64,000 nucleotides of DNA from Planctomycetaceae bacterium (GCA_029243145.1 JAQWSQ010000065.1:1-64000), one strand, 5' to 3'. Counted from the stretch's first letter, positions 1 to 9,477 are shown. Notes: generated by a model from the sequence alone, not told the origin. A program made the numbers and translations.

Positions 1-447
1 TGACACCTTTGTCTTGCGGGGCTTCGACTGCCGGATTACTCGCGAACAGTCGCCCGCTCGACTTCACGGCGAACGAGCACTTACCATGTTCAGTACCTTT
101 CAACTAAAAAGATCAACCAGGCTTAACCTGGCGCACCAGAGGCGCGGCGGAAAACATACACACACTCGCATCTGCGTAATACCGTTTGCTCGACAAACGG
201 GGGCCACATAACACCGGACATCGTCGATTTCACGGAACACTCATCTGCGCTAATACACGCTCATCAGTAATATTGAACCTGAATAGCGAGAATCAGCGGT
301 GATTAGTGTTCTTGAAATGGGCCGCTTTATGTGGAGCGTTCGGCGAGGTGACTTCACATGCTCACGCATGTGAGAGCATGACATTCGCCACGAAAATAAT
401 GAGATCAGTCTGCAAATTTGCCAGCCATTGACGAGAAGGCATTTGTT
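1..447. other. Left-edge non-coding stretch
   Basis: I see no convincing gene here. A short open frame on the plus strand (65 codons) has no recognisable protein features. Near the right side, positions 357-380 can fold as a small palindrome (ctcac/gtgag nested in catgctc/gagcatg), but it has no T-run and no clear role. The window may begin just after the end of a plus-strand gene, since the first three bases are TGA, but that cannot be tested without upstream sequence. Confidence 0.5.
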
Positions 448-1443
448 CTAGCGGTCTACAACACGAGCAGTGCCTTCAATGTGTGCCCATCCCAACGGTG
501 GAGGTGGAGGAATCTCTCGAACCGCAGCAGCTTGCTGAATCTCTCCCAGCAACTGTTGTTCTTGCCGATTGACGGCCTGTTTTAAAGACCGAGCGGGGCC
601 GTGATTCGATTGTAGAGCAAATAATCGTTCCAGAGTTTTAGTCGTCTCAAGACTGTCTTGAGACTGATATTGGGCGTATGCCAGATAATACAGATCATCG
701 GCACCGGGTTTCTCCATGATTTCTACGGCAATTTGCAAGGATTCGATGGCGTCATCCCAGCGTTGTTGCTGTCCGTAAGACAAACCCAGCAACCAACGCG
801 CTTCGGCAATTTGTCCGGGAGTCGCTCCGCGACAATAACAGACTGATCGTAACAGGACGCTGGCACGAATCGATTCGTTGTGCCGCATCTGTATTCTGGC
901 AATTTTCAATAACGCGGGAGGATGATTTTCTTGCAAAGAAAGCACACGGTGATAGTATTCCAGTGCGCGGGTTTCTTGTTGCCGGCGATCTTCGATTTCT
1001 CCTCGAATCATCAATGCCGAGATCAGTTGAGGATCCAATTGAAGGGCCGCCTCAAGACTGGCATCAGCACTTGCATAGTTTTCTTTTTGATAATAAAGCT
1101 GTCCCAACTCTAGCCAGGCACGCGAATCATCGGGAGTGAGAATGACGACTTCCCGCAGGCTACCAATCGCCTCATCCACACGACCGGCTTCACGATGCAA
1201 ACGGGCCAATTCAATTCGAGCCGCCACATCGGCCGTATCGATTTGTGCGACACGTGATAAAGAATCGGTCGCTTCGGTCAAATCACCGGCTTCTTCCGAA
1301 CGGCGAGCACGTTCGCTCAATTCCTGCGTCACTTCATCTTTTTTGGTGTCTCCGAATCCATACCACGAACAACCGCCCAGCGCGGTCACCGCGCAGGCAG
1401 AAATCATCAGGATTTGTCGAGGTCGGATTGGAATGGAATACAC
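448..1443 (-). CDS. TPR-repeat lipoprotein
   Basis: A 331-residue predicted lipoprotein. The N-terminus has basic residues, a hydrophobic stretch and a lipobox (ALGGC, Cys at about residue 25), so the mature protein should be anchored to a membrane. The rest is a series of helix-turn-helix tetratricopeptide repeats, seen as recurring patterns such as AWLELGQLYYQKENYASAD and ALEYYHRVLSLQENHPPAL, from about residue 45 to 285. TPR proteins scaffold protein complexes; no catalytic residues are visible and the partner is unknown. The C-terminus ends in a proline run and a short tail. The downstream gene edge is close to the non-coding left end, and the next gene upstream is transcribed in the same direction but separated by about 165 bp. 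Confidence 0.8.
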   Translation of the reverse strand: MYSIPIRPRQILMISACAVTALGGCSWYGFGDTKKDEVTQELSERARRSEEAGDLTEATDSLSRVAQIDTADVAARIELARLHREAGRVDEAIGSLREVVILTPDDSRAWLELGQLYYQKENYASADASLEAALQLDPQLISALMIRGEIEDRRQQETRALEYYHRVLSLQENHPPALLKIARIQMRHNESIRASVLLRSVCYCRGATPGQIAEARWLLGLSYGQQQRWDDAIESLQIAVEIMEKPGADDLYYLAYAQYQSQDSLETTKTLERLFALQSNHGPARSLKQAVNRQEQQLLGEIQQAAAVREIPPPPPLGWAHIEGTARVVDR

Positions 1444-1608
1444 GTTTTGAGACCGGAATCGGTGAAGGTGATCATAATTGATCGAGGAGGAATATTCCTT
1501 CGATGGTTACGGAATGCTAATACATGCCGTCAACATCATCCAGAGCGTTTTTGGCACTATCGATATCGACACATATCACATGACAACAACACTTTACATC
1601 AACGGACT

Positions 1609-2625
1609 CTACATCACTCGCAGCCGTGGAAGAATCTCATCCAGACGATTTTCGACAGCACTCCAATCGTTCAGCGGGTGAGCGGTCAGAACCAGACGAT
1701 CAATCCACGTCATCCCGGCCAACAATCTTTGGCTGCGATCAAGTACCGAAAACAATTTTCGTTCGGATGTCGAGACTGATCGAATTTCGTCATACCAACC
1801 AATCGCTTTTTGGTAACTTTCGGAATCATCGATAAAATAACTTCCCAGTAGTCGGGAAAGATCGATCATCGGGTTCTCAATTCGACAGGCGCCAAAATCA
1901 ATCAAACCGGTCACCTGGTTAGCCGTCCATAAGACGTGCTCGCTCCACAAATCTCGCAAACAGGGTTGGAGTGAAAATTGATGGTCGGCCATTTCGCGGA
2001 GTTCACTGTGAACCTTTTCGGCATGGGAAAGATAGAGGCTCAGAATCTCACACAATCGATCTTTGATCTTCTCAGGAATCAGTTTTTGCTGGATGGATCG
2101 ATGCAGTGTTTCAGGATTCGTCCCACTCCATCGTTCGAGAATCTGTATTCGTTCGACGAGCGCGGGAGAAGGCGCCGAAGGCGAAACAGAAAACCATAGG
2201 GCTGATTCTTGGGAGGCAACGAACTGAGTGGAAGCAATATGTAATCGCGCCAGAAGATGCATCACGGCTTTGAGTTTCTCATCAGAAGGATGTTTCAGGA
2301 AATCGGCCTTCCCCGGCATCCAGGGTTCCATTTGCCAGAAACGTTTTTCATGTTGAACGAGAGAGCGACCATCAATGGTCGGCACGGGAACACTGACTTG
2401 AGTAAACCCCCGCTCGAAAAGAAATCGCTGAAATTGATGTAAGCCGAGAAGTCGCGCCGCAGGAAGACTCTCTTTCGGCCACCCGCGTAACGCAAAGTGT
2501 TGACCGCCAACTTCGATTCTTTCCACAATCGCACCACTAAATCCGGCATGCGAATCCATGATTTTGGCCTGCGCAAACATCGCGGGCCAATGATCGAAAA
2601 TACGGGATCTCAAATTCCGCGTCAT
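1609..2625 (-). CDS. APH-fold phosphotransferase family protein
   Basis: A 338-residue protein resembling the aminoglycoside/choline/homoserine kinase superfamily. The catalytic-loop equivalent (CLRDLWSEHVLW, near residue 222) and the metal-binding segment (GLIDFGACR, near residue 240) follow the family order. The N-lobe has FALRGWPKESL, which could supply the ATP-binding lysine. The usual HGDxxxxN loop is altered to RDLWSEHVL: the Asp is kept, but the position normally holding Asn is not obvious. The substrate cannot be inferred: neighbours are a TPR lipoprotein and a divergent methyltransferase pair. Homoserine-kinase-like or small-molecule kinase activity is plausible; antibiotic resistance is not implied. 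Confidence 0.75.
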   Translation of the reverse strand: MTRNLRSRIFDHWPAMFAQAKIMDSHAGFSGAIVERIEVGGQHFALRGWPKESLPAARLLGLHQFQRFLFERGFTQVSVPVPTIDGRSLVQHEKRFWQMEPWMPGKADFLKHPSDEKLKAVMHLLARLHIASTQFVASQESALWFSVSPSAPSPALVERIQILERWSGTNPETLHRSIQQKLIPEKIKDRLCEILSLYLSHAEKVHSELREMADHQFSLQPCLRDLWSEHVLWTANQVTGLIDFGACRIENPMIDLSRLLGSYFIDDSESYQKAIGWYDEIRSVSTSERKLFSVLDRSQRLLAGMTWIDRLVLTAHPLNDWSAVENRLDEILPRLRVM

Positions 2626-2883
2626 GTTGTGATCGGCTATTTGACAGAACTGTGGGACAATATTGATGCTACGCGTCTGGTCGCCATCATATCCGCCCAG
2701 ACAGAGAGTTGCCGAGGTTTTCTGAAACGACGATTAATTCCATTCAGATTCCTGCGAGAGTGCCTGAGTTTTTCCAGATCTCGACAGGAGTGATTTGCGA
2801 CTGCCGACCTTTCTCGATTAGACTGGAAGATCAACATTTTGAACGAATCCATCCAATCTCACTCCCACCACGATTGACCCGCC

Positions 2884-4050
2884 ATGAGTGATCAAATTTT
2901 TGCATCATTAGATCAGACTGCTCAAAGCTCTGGTGCAGCCGCTGTTATCGATTGTCTGCTCGAATCCGAGCGGGCCGAAAAACGGTATCACAAACTCTTC
3001 GATGCGTTGCTGATGAAAAAGAAATTTGAGTGGGGTTTACCGGTCACACGCCCGACGACATTTGAAGAAGTTCCCGAGGAGAAGCGACAGGAATTCGAAG
3101 AGTATTATGTGGAATGTGCGCGTAATGTTGGTCAGATGCTGATTGAAGATGGCCAAATTGCCCAGGCGTGGGTTTACTTCAAGACGATTCAGGAGAGCGA
3201 TCCCATTAAAGAAGCTCTCGAACAATTGGGGAGCGAGGTCAGTGAACTTCCCGATTACGACGAGCTTTTGAATATTGCTTTGTATGAAAATGCGCATCCC
3301 GTGCTGGGTGTGAAATGGTTGATCGAATCACACGGCACCTGCAATACCATCACCACGCTCGACCAGATGATGGGACAATTCGATCAGCAGACGCGACACG
3401 AAGCGGCGGCTCTGATGACCAATCATTTGTATGGCGAACTCTGCACGTCACTCGAATACAACATCAAGCAATCTCATCCCGATATCGCGGACGGACAATC
3501 GATTCACGACTTGCTCAACGAACGCGATTGGTTGTTTGAGAACGGTAACTATCACATCGATGTTTCTCACTTGAATGCCGTGGTCCGCTTTGCTCGTTTT
3601 CTGGATGGAGACGATGCCGAGCTGGAGAAAGCCATCGAACTGGCCGAATACGGTTCCAAGCTCGACAAACAATTGCAATACGGCGGCGAGCCACCCTTCA
3701 AAGACTTTTACATATCACACGTTCATTACCTCAAAGTGTTGGCGGGACGTGAGATCGACGAGGCGTTTGCGTACTTCCAACAGGAAATCGAGAACGACCC
3801 CGATCTTCCCGACAAACAACTGATCGCCTATGTGATGGTCGATCTGATGATGCGAATCGACAAACTGGATTCCGCCGTCGAACTGGCCAAAGAATATCTG
3901 GCCGAAGTGGAAGACCCGAACGGTTTTTCGTTCGCCGATCTCTGCCGACGCGCCGGTCGTCCTGATATTCTGCAAGAAGTGGCCAAAGAGCAAAACGATC
4001 CACTGCGGTATGTTTATGGTCTGATTTCTTCGAAGACGGCTCCCGCATGA
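2884..4050 (+). CDS. Conserved helical-repeat hypothetical protein
   Basis: A 388-residue, acidic, mostly alpha-helical cytoplasmic protein with no signal peptide or membrane segment. Several stretches look like degenerate TPR units (VGQMLIEDGQIAQAWVYFKT; FAYFQQEIENDPDLPDKQLI; DSAVELAKEYLAEVEDPNG). I do not recognise a named family. Its stop overlaps the start of the following methyltransferase by four bases (ATGA), so the two are almost certainly cotranscribed and translationally coupled. That suggests the repeat protein assists, or shares a substrate with, the methyltransferase. No Shine-Dalgarno sequence is obvious upstream of the ATG. Confidence 0.75.
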   Translation: MSDQIFASLDQTAQSSGAAAVIDCLLESERAEKRYHKLFDALLMKKKFEWGLPVTRPTTFEEVPEEKRQEFEEYYVECARNVGQMLIEDGQIAQAWVYFKTIQESDPIKEALEQLGSEVSELPDYDELLNIALYENAHPVLGVKWLIESHGTCNTITTLDQMMGQFDQQTRHEAAALMTNHLYGELCTSLEYNIKQSHPDIADGQSIHDLLNERDWLFENGNYHIDVSHLNAVVRFARFLDGDDAELEKAIELAEYGSKLDKQLQYGGEPPFKDFYISHVHYLKVLAGREIDEAFAYFQQEIENDPDLPDKQLIAYVMVDLMMRIDKLDSAVELAKEYLAEVEDPNGFSFADLCRRAGRPDILQEVAKEQNDPLRYVYGLISSKTAPA

Positions 4051-4856
4051 ATTGGCGAGAAAAAAACCGTCAAGCCTGGAACAAAATTGCCGGCGGCGAT
4101 AATCAATTTGCGCGGGTCGCCACTGATAAAGAGTGTTCTCACCCGCAGAAAATTCTTGATGGTCGAGGCTGGTTGCCTCCAGACATGACCGGAAAGAAAG
4201 TTTTGTGCCTCGCGTCGGGAGGCGGTTGGCAATCGATTTTGTATGCCATGACGGGAGCCGATGTGACCGTCGTCGATATTTCTGACACCATGCTCGAGCT
4301 GGATCGTCGAGAAGCCAAACGACGCGGACTTTCGATTCGCACCGTTCGTGCCAGTATGGACGACATGCCCGAATTGGTGGATCAGTTCTTCGACATCGTC
4401 CATCAACCGGTCAGCACCTGTTATGTGCCGAAGTTGTTGCCCGTGTACCAAGAGATCGCCCGAGTCACCAAAGATGGCGGACTCTATATCAGTCAACACA
4501 AACAACCCGCCAGCTTGCAGGTAACACGCCGCAATGCCGACGATCACTTTATCATCGGCGTGGAGTATTATCGGGAAGGCCCGTTACCCAAAGTCTCCGA
4601 TACCAGTTATCGCGAGGGAGGGACGACCGAATATTTGCACCGCTGGGAAGAGTTGGTGGGCGATTTGTGCGTCGCCGGTTTTTTGATCGAAGATCTGCGT
4701 GAACCTCTACGGGCCGACCGCACCGCACCTGTTTCGAGTTACAAATATCGAGGCCGCTTCTTGCCTCCCTACTTGAGAATGAAAGCACGCCGTCGCCCGA
4801 GAACCGACTCGCAACATGCGGCTAATGAACCAAAGCCATCACTCTGGACACCGTGA
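4047..4856 (+). CDS. Class I SAM-dependent methyltransferase
   Basis: A 269-residue Rossmann-fold methyltransferase. Motif I is VLCLASGGGWQS (about residues 52-63), followed by the acidic end of strand 2 in VTVVDISDTML, which binds the SAM ribose, and a DMPEL segment further on. It resembles the UbiE/Methyltransf_11 type, but the target is unknown. The family's usual D after motif IV appears as FFDIVHQPVSTC. The C-terminus is basic (KARRRPR), possibly contacting nucleic acid or a membrane, though that is speculation. The start codon overlaps the stop of the upstream helical-repeat gene (ATGA), indicating coupled expression. Confidence 0.85.
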   Translation: MNWREKNRQAWNKIAGGDNQFARVATDKECSHPQKILDGRGWLPPDMTGKKVLCLASGGGWQSILYAMTGADVTVVDISDTMLELDRREAKRRGLSIRTVRASMDDMPELVDQFFDIVHQPVSTCYVPKLLPVYQEIARVTKDGGLYISQHKQPASLQVTRRNADDHFIIGVEYYREGPLPKVSDTSYREGGTTEYLHRWEELVGDLCVAGFLIEDLREPLRADRTAPVSSYKYRGRFLPPYLRMKARRRPRTDSQHAANEPKPSLWTP

Positions 4857-4974
4857 ATGACTGTCTAATCCAGTGTCACCAGAGGTAATTTACATTTGTG
4901 TTGGTCGGAGAACATTGTTTCGATTATGGGAACGATGAATACGAAATGAGAAATGTCTCCGGTTGATTTTCATG

Positions 4975-5646
4975 TTAGAAAGGTAATGATGCGCCTTTAC
5001 CGCGATTACAGTCGAAACACAAAGTTTGCAAATTGGTGGCGACTGTGTCACCCCCTTTGCTCCACGGCTGGATGTGGTCAACTTCAAGCTCGAGTCCCGA
5101 AGTTGAAGCAGGCGAACGACCACAGCCATTGCAACGGAAGTTATCCCGCTTCAAAACAAAGAAACGTAATGAAAGGGGAGGATTACGGCTGGCCCTTTTC
5201 TGAATCCGCTTTCTATTCTCTCTGGTAGAGGAAGTTAAATTAATACTTTCATGTTCGAAGGCTGTGACAAATTTTTTAAGAGCGTTTCGCCATCCACCAA
5301 ATCGGCTATTGTAAGTGGAGCCAGCGTATTTTGAAGGAGGACAAGACATGTCGCGGTAGACGGGTTGTTTACCCTTTGCAATCCAGACAAGTTTCAGATT
5401 GTCAAATAGTTCGTCGATACTAACGTCTTTTTCCTCATTGAGTATCAACCCAGCTTTTTTCAGTGCGTTGTTCCAAGAGCCGAAACGAGCCGCAATAGTC
5501 GATGACGAATAATTTCCGACTTCACGGTAGCTCCGAAATGTGAGCTTCTTGCCCGTAGATTGAAGTTGTCTGGATGCGGCGGCAAGGTCATCGAGCAACT
5601 CTTGATCCATGATGTCACGGTTAAATTTTCGAAGCTCGAATTTCAT
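4975..5646 (-). CDS. HNH endonuclease with two homing-endonuclease-associated repeats
   Basis: A 223-residue predicted nuclease. The N-terminal two thirds holds two copies of a roughly 50-residue unit ending in SSTIAARFGSWNNALKKAG and GSTYNSRFGGWRNALKK; these match the pattern of the HNH-associated DNA-binding repeat found in homing and restriction-like nucleases. The C-terminus is an HNH domain: CNGC zinc pair, LEVDHIQPWSKGG with the catalytic His, TNLQTLCFDCNRGKG with the second Cys pair. No partner methyltransferase of restriction type, intron or intein is evident next to it. It stands alone, transcribed opposite to the gene on its left, as a selfish or transferred gene would. Target site unknown. 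Confidence 0.88.
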   Translation of the reverse strand: MKFELRKFNRDIMDQELLDDLAAASRQLQSTGKKLTFRSYREVGNYSSSTIAARFGSWNNALKKAGLILNEEKDVSIDELFDNLKLVWIAKGKQPVYRDMSCPPSKYAGSTYNSRFGGWRNALKKFVTAFEHESINLTSSTRENRKRIQKRASRNPPLSLRFFVLKRDNFRCNGCGRSPASTSGLELEVDHIQPWSKGGDTVATNLQTLCFDCNRGKGASLPF

Positions 5647-5783
5647 ATCTGGTTTTGCATAATATTGTGAAAAACTATTCTAATGATGTCCTGAATTGTA
5701 CAGTGAAGCTTGGTGACTCACCAGAAAATCTCATACCACACGTTGCAGGACACCGTGATCAACGACGACCTAACGTTTGAGAT

Positions 5784-7265
5784 TCAATCCAACTTGTACA
5801 ACCAACGTGCAAGTCGTCCGGTTGGTAAGTCGGGTTGTAACACAGCTTGGGGTGTTCCCAACTGTTCCAGTACGCTTTCCGCGGCAAGATAGCCGCTGCG
5901 AACAGCCCCCTCCATCGTGGCGGGCCAACCAGTCTCTGTCCAATCTCCGGCCAGATGCAAATTATCGACGGGAGTTGACTGCGAAGGGCGACATTCCCTC
6001 ACTCCCGGTTGCGGCGAAAAGACGGCTTTATGCTCCGTCACGACGCGAGAGTTCAACAACTTGGCTTCATTCGCGAGTGGGAACGCCGACTGTAAGTCAT
6101 TCATCACCTGTTGGACGATTTCTTCTTGTGACATGGCTTTCAGGTTTTGGCTGGCACTAATCACCACCTGATAATAGAAGCGGGGGTTGTCTCGGTATCT
6201 GTCGTCCAATTTTGATCGATTGAACATCCATTGGCTAAGATGATCGACGAACACCGCATGAGGCAACGAGGTGATTTCTCGATCCAGCCAAAGATGAACA
6301 CTACTAATCGGAGCCGCCGGGATCTCAACAAGTGACTGGTATTTCAATTGCAGTTCAGACGGTAAGAGATCGAGAGTTCGATGCCAGGGGACGGCGAGAA
6401 TGAAATGATCGGAGGCGAGACTTGAGCCGTCTCTCAACTGAACCGATTTGACCAATCCCGACTCATTCATCACCAATCGGGTGACTCCCGATTCTATTTG
6501 AATGGTGCCTCCTCTTTGGGAAAGCCATTGAGTCAACGGCTCGCCGTAGAACTCCTCCAGTGGTGCGATGGGAACATGCACTTGCCATCCACTAGTGTTG
6601 CGCAGAAACCCATCGACAAAAACCTGTGCTCCTTGTTGGAAGGAGATATTCTCTAACGATTCACTCAATGCGCTGACCAGCACTACGTGCCAGAATGTGC
6701 GGATGACATGTTCGGATTGTTGACACGATTCCAGAAACTCACGAAACGTCAGTTGGTCCTGCCGTGCCTCGCGTGTGGATTGCAAATCTTCATCAGTGAC
6801 TTGGAACTCGTCCTGAAATTTCTGAGACACCCGATGTTGGCGAGTGGGAGAACTCAGGGTGACCAATCGACTGAGCGCGCTGGCGATCTGTCGTTTGTCA
6901 TCAAAAGAAAGGTATTTGAGTGCGGCTAGAGGTCTCGCGAGGTGTAGAGGACTTGGCAACCAAGTGGAAGGACGAAAACGACTGATTGCTCCCGTTGCAT
7001 CGACGAAATGAAGTTCGCGTTGACGTTCGAGGAGATGATCGACGCCGAGTGTTTGGCAGAAGTGCAGATAATTCGTGCAGCAACCCATCGCCACATGTTG
7101 GCAGTTATCAATGGCCTCGCCCGTCTCTCGATCTTCAAAAGAACTGGCTCGTCCTCCGAGGCGGTTTCGGGATTCCAGTATCGTGACCCGATGTCCGCGA
7201 TCAGCCAGCGCACATCCAGCCGACAATCCAGCCAGACCTCCTCCGATCACGACGACTGACGACAT
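5784..7265 (-). CDS. hpnE: Hydroxysqualene dehydroxylase (HpnE-type FAD oxidoreductase)
   Basis: A 493-residue FAD-dependent amine-oxidase-fold enzyme. The FAD-binding motif GGGLAGLSAGCALADRG opens the protein, and the second half of the flavin site (HLAGDWTETGWPATMEGAVRSG) closes it. The segment after the dinucleotide fold (DNCQHVAMGCCTNYLHFC) is typical of HpnE, which reduces hydroxysqualene to squalene in the HpnC-HpnD-HpnE route for hopanoids and other triterpenoids. HpnC and HpnD are not in this window. A TTG start five codons upstream is possible, but GGAGG lies four bases before the ATG used here, which favours it. A related carotenoid-desaturase-like role is the main alternative. Confidence 0.8.
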   Translation of the reverse strand: MSSVVVIGGGLAGLSAGCALADRGHRVTILESRNRLGGRASSFEDRETGEAIDNCQHVAMGCCTNYLHFCQTLGVDHLLERQRELHFVDATGAISRFRPSTWLPSPLHLARPLAALKYLSFDDKRQIASALSRLVTLSSPTRQHRVSQKFQDEFQVTDEDLQSTREARQDQLTFREFLESCQQSEHVIRTFWHVVLVSALSESLENISFQQGAQVFVDGFLRNTSGWQVHVPIAPLEEFYGEPLTQWLSQRGGTIQIESGVTRLVMNESGLVKSVQLRDGSSLASDHFILAVPWHRTLDLLPSELQLKYQSLVEIPAAPISSVHLWLDREITSLPHAVFVDHLSQWMFNRSKLDDRYRDNPRFYYQVVISASQNLKAMSQEEIVQQVMNDLQSAFPLANEAKLLNSRVVTEHKAVFSPQPGVRECRPSQSTPVDNLHLAGDWTETGWPATMEGAVRSGYLAAESVLEQLGTPQAVLQPDLPTGRLARWLYKLD

Positions 7266-7296
7266 GCAGCCTCCACACAAGATGACTCAACAAAAA

Positions 7297-8583
7297 TCAT
7301 GAGAGATTGGCTTCGGGTTCAGGCGACTTCTCTTCGGCGAGAACTCTTCGCACGACAGCTTTAATTGTCAGCCCCTGAACAAGAATGGAAAACAAAACGA
7401 TGATGTATGTGGCGGCGATGATGGTATCTCGTTCGGCCAGAGGTTCTCCCTCGACCATGCGGGGAATCGAGAGTGCCAACGCGACTGAAATTCCGCCTCG
7501 CAATCCTCCCCATGTCAAAATCTTGACAAGACCGACAGTACTTTCTCGTGACCGCATCACAGCCGCAACCGGACCGGCAACCGCCACCGCTCGGCAGAAC
7601 AAGGTGACGGGAATCAAAATCAGGCCGAGCCAGATATAGGAAAGCTGGAACTCCAAAACTAAAATTTCCAAGCCGATCAACACGAACAACATGGCATTCA
7701 GAATTTCGTCAATCAGTTCCCAGAATAGATCGAGATGCTCGACAGTCGTGGGAGACATGGCATATTTGCGTCCCTGATTTCCAATCAAAAGCCCGGCGAT
7801 CACCATCGCAATCGGACCAGAGAGATGCAACCGCATCGCCAACGCATACCCGCCCGCTGCCAGCGCGAGTGATAGCAACACTTCGACTTGATAGTTCTCG
7901 ACTGAGCGAAGCATGAAGAACACAGCGGCTCCCAGAACCAGACCGAAGACGGCCCCTCCAACCGCTTCAACCAAGAACAATTCTCCGAGATGGGCTAAAT
8001 CAAATCCGTGTCCACCGACTGCCGCTTCCAATAACCCCAGGAAGACGACGACACCCACACCATCGTTGAATAAGGACTCTCCCGCAATCTTGGTCCCTAG
8101 ATCGTGTGGTGCTCCCATCTGCCTCAATAATCCCAGCACGGCAATCGGATCGGTCGGTGAGATCAACGCGCCGAATAAGAGACAATAGATAAATTGAACT
8201 GGCAAACCCAACAGAGCGCAAACCCCAAATGTCATTGCTCCCACGAGCACGGTCGAAACAACAACGCCGACACTAATTAACAAACCAATCAGCACCCAAT
8301 GCCGGGTCAATTCATTGAGATTGATGTGTAATGAACCGGCGAACAACAGGAAGCCGAGCAAGCATTGCAGCACCGTTTCATCAAAATCGATCTGGGCCAC
8401 TGAAGCCGTGATCGTGTTTCGGAATTCGGGAAAAAACGATCCCGCAACGATAATCACCAACGAAGTCAGCAGCGCAAACAGCATCAAACCGATCGTGGTC
8501 GGCAAACGAAAGAAATGATAATTCAGAAAACTGAACAGGGCAGCGAGACTGACCAGCGCTGCGGAGAGTTCAAAAGCGTCCAT
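7297..8583 (-). CDS. CPA1-family cation:proton antiporter
   Basis: A 428-residue inner-membrane protein with about 12 hydrophobic segments. It carries the CPA1 signatures SPTDPIAVLGLL and GESLFNDGVGVVVFLG, whose Asp residues form the ion-binding core, plus TWGGLRGGISVALALSIPR, typical of NhaP/NHE-type exchangers. It should exchange Na+ or K+ for H+ in pH and salt homeostasis. There is no long cytosolic regulatory C-terminus such as TrkA/CNMP domains, so it is a short form. It lies close downstream of HemQ and just upstream of hpnE on the same strand; no functional link to either is apparent. Confidence 0.88.
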   Translation of the reverse strand: MDAFELSAALVSLAALFSFLNYHFFRLPTTIGLMLFALLTSLVIIVAGSFFPEFRNTITASVAQIDFDETVLQCLLGFLLFAGSLHINLNELTRHWVLIGLLISVGVVVSTVLVGAMTFGVCALLGLPVQFIYCLLFGALISPTDPIAVLGLLRQMGAPHDLGTKIAGESLFNDGVGVVVFLGLLEAAVGGHGFDLAHLGELFLVEAVGGAVFGLVLGAAVFFMLRSVENYQVEVLLSLALAAGGYALAMRLHLSGPIAMVIAGLLIGNQGRKYAMSPTTVEHLDLFWELIDEILNAMLFVLIGLEILVLEFQLSYIWLGLILIPVTLFCRAVAVAGPVAAVMRSRESTVGLVKILTWGGLRGGISVALALSIPRMVEGEPLAERDTIIAATYIIVLFSILVQGLTIKAVVRRVLAEEKSPEPEANLS

Positions 8584-8634
8584 GATCTACTCCGAGAGTT
8601 TTCTGAACAGATTTCCGCGATTCTCATATCGCAT

Positions 8635-9477
8635 TCACAGCAGGAGATGGGAAACGGCATCTTCCGGAGAAGCGATATAAGAAATGTAAAAGGGACCGAA
8701 CTCGGCGTACTTGGCCGATGCTTGATCGAATCGCATTTCGTAGACGATTTCCTTGATGTACTCGGGAGCACGCGCCCACAAAGTCACGCCCCATTCCCAA
8801 TCATCGAAGCCAGTCGATGCGGTGATCAATTGCGACACACGACCGGCAAATTTGATACCCGATGTTGCATGTTCTGACATCATGGACGAGCGACTGCTGA
8901 ATGGTTCGGTGTACCAGTTCGCGTGCGGGTCGCGAATCTTGTTCATGGGATAGAACGACGTGACCGGAAACGCGGGGAAATCGGGATACAACCGCTGACT
9001 GTTCATCGCCGGCAGACGCTGCTCGTAGGCGCTGACCTTGGCTTGATAGGCGGGATCATCAGGACCAGTGCCTTCGCGTTTGAGTCGTTCGGAATATTGT
9101 TCGATGGTCGGAACATATTCCGAGATTTCGGTGATCGAGACGAATGACCAATCGAGAGTTAATGCCTGTCCGAGATTGCAGGCACGAATTTTTTGTTGCA
9201 AGGCATCCAATTTCATCGGATTGGGATCCATTGCCATCACCCCAAGATCCCCTTTGTGTCCCGAAACAATGGAAGTTTGCACTCGTTCGGGAGCACCTTC
9301 CGAGTCAGGACTGAGAATCTGTATGAGTTGCTCACGTCCTTCCTGACGTTCCGCATCAGACAATGAAGTTAAACCGATGGGATCAACTGTGTAGAACAGA
9401 TGCAGGCAATGCCAGCCTTCTTTGAGGTCGATACGGGGAGGTTCTTGAGCAGCGGCGGCATGCGGTGGACGATTCAC
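8635..9477 (-). CDS. hemQ: HemQ-type coproheme decarboxylase (chlorite dismutase family)
   Basis: A 280-residue chlorite-dismutase-family protein. The segment SFYPMNKIRD (about residues 172-181) matches the region carrying the catalytic Tyr of coproheme decarboxylases, and MSEHATSGIKFAGR holds the proximal heme-ligand His (about residue 203). The Arg needed for chlorite breakdown is not evident at its usual place, so decarboxylation of coproheme to heme b is more likely than chlorite dismutation. The start is GTG: GAGGA sits five bases upstream. HemC occurs about 19 kb away on the other strand, so heme genes are dispersed. Compared with the roughly 250-residue Firmicute enzyme it has a short N-terminal extension. 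Confidence 0.83.
   Translation of the reverse strand: MNRPPHAAAAQEPPRIDLKEGWHCLHLFYTVDPIGLTSLSDAERQEGREQLIQILSPDSEGAPERVQTSIVSGHKGDLGVMAMDPNPMKLDALQQKIRACNLGQALTLDWSFVSITEISEYVPTIEQYSERLKREGTGPDDPAYQAKVSAYEQRLPAMNSQRLYPDFPAFPVTSFYPMNKIRDPHANWYTEPFSSRSSMMSEHATSGIKFAGRVSQLITASTGFDDWEWGVTLWARAPEYIKEIVYEMRFDQASAKYAEFGPFYISYIASPEDAVSHLLL

Noticed and set aside
357-380. Nested palindrome ctcac/gtgag and catgctc/gagcatg
   Set aside because: Small stem, no T-run, no neighbouring transcript end that it would terminate; kept only as a note in the left-edge entry.
7385-8221. Plus-strand frames within the antiporter gene
   Set aside because: They are shadows of the minus-strand antiporter reading frame with low-complexity translations.
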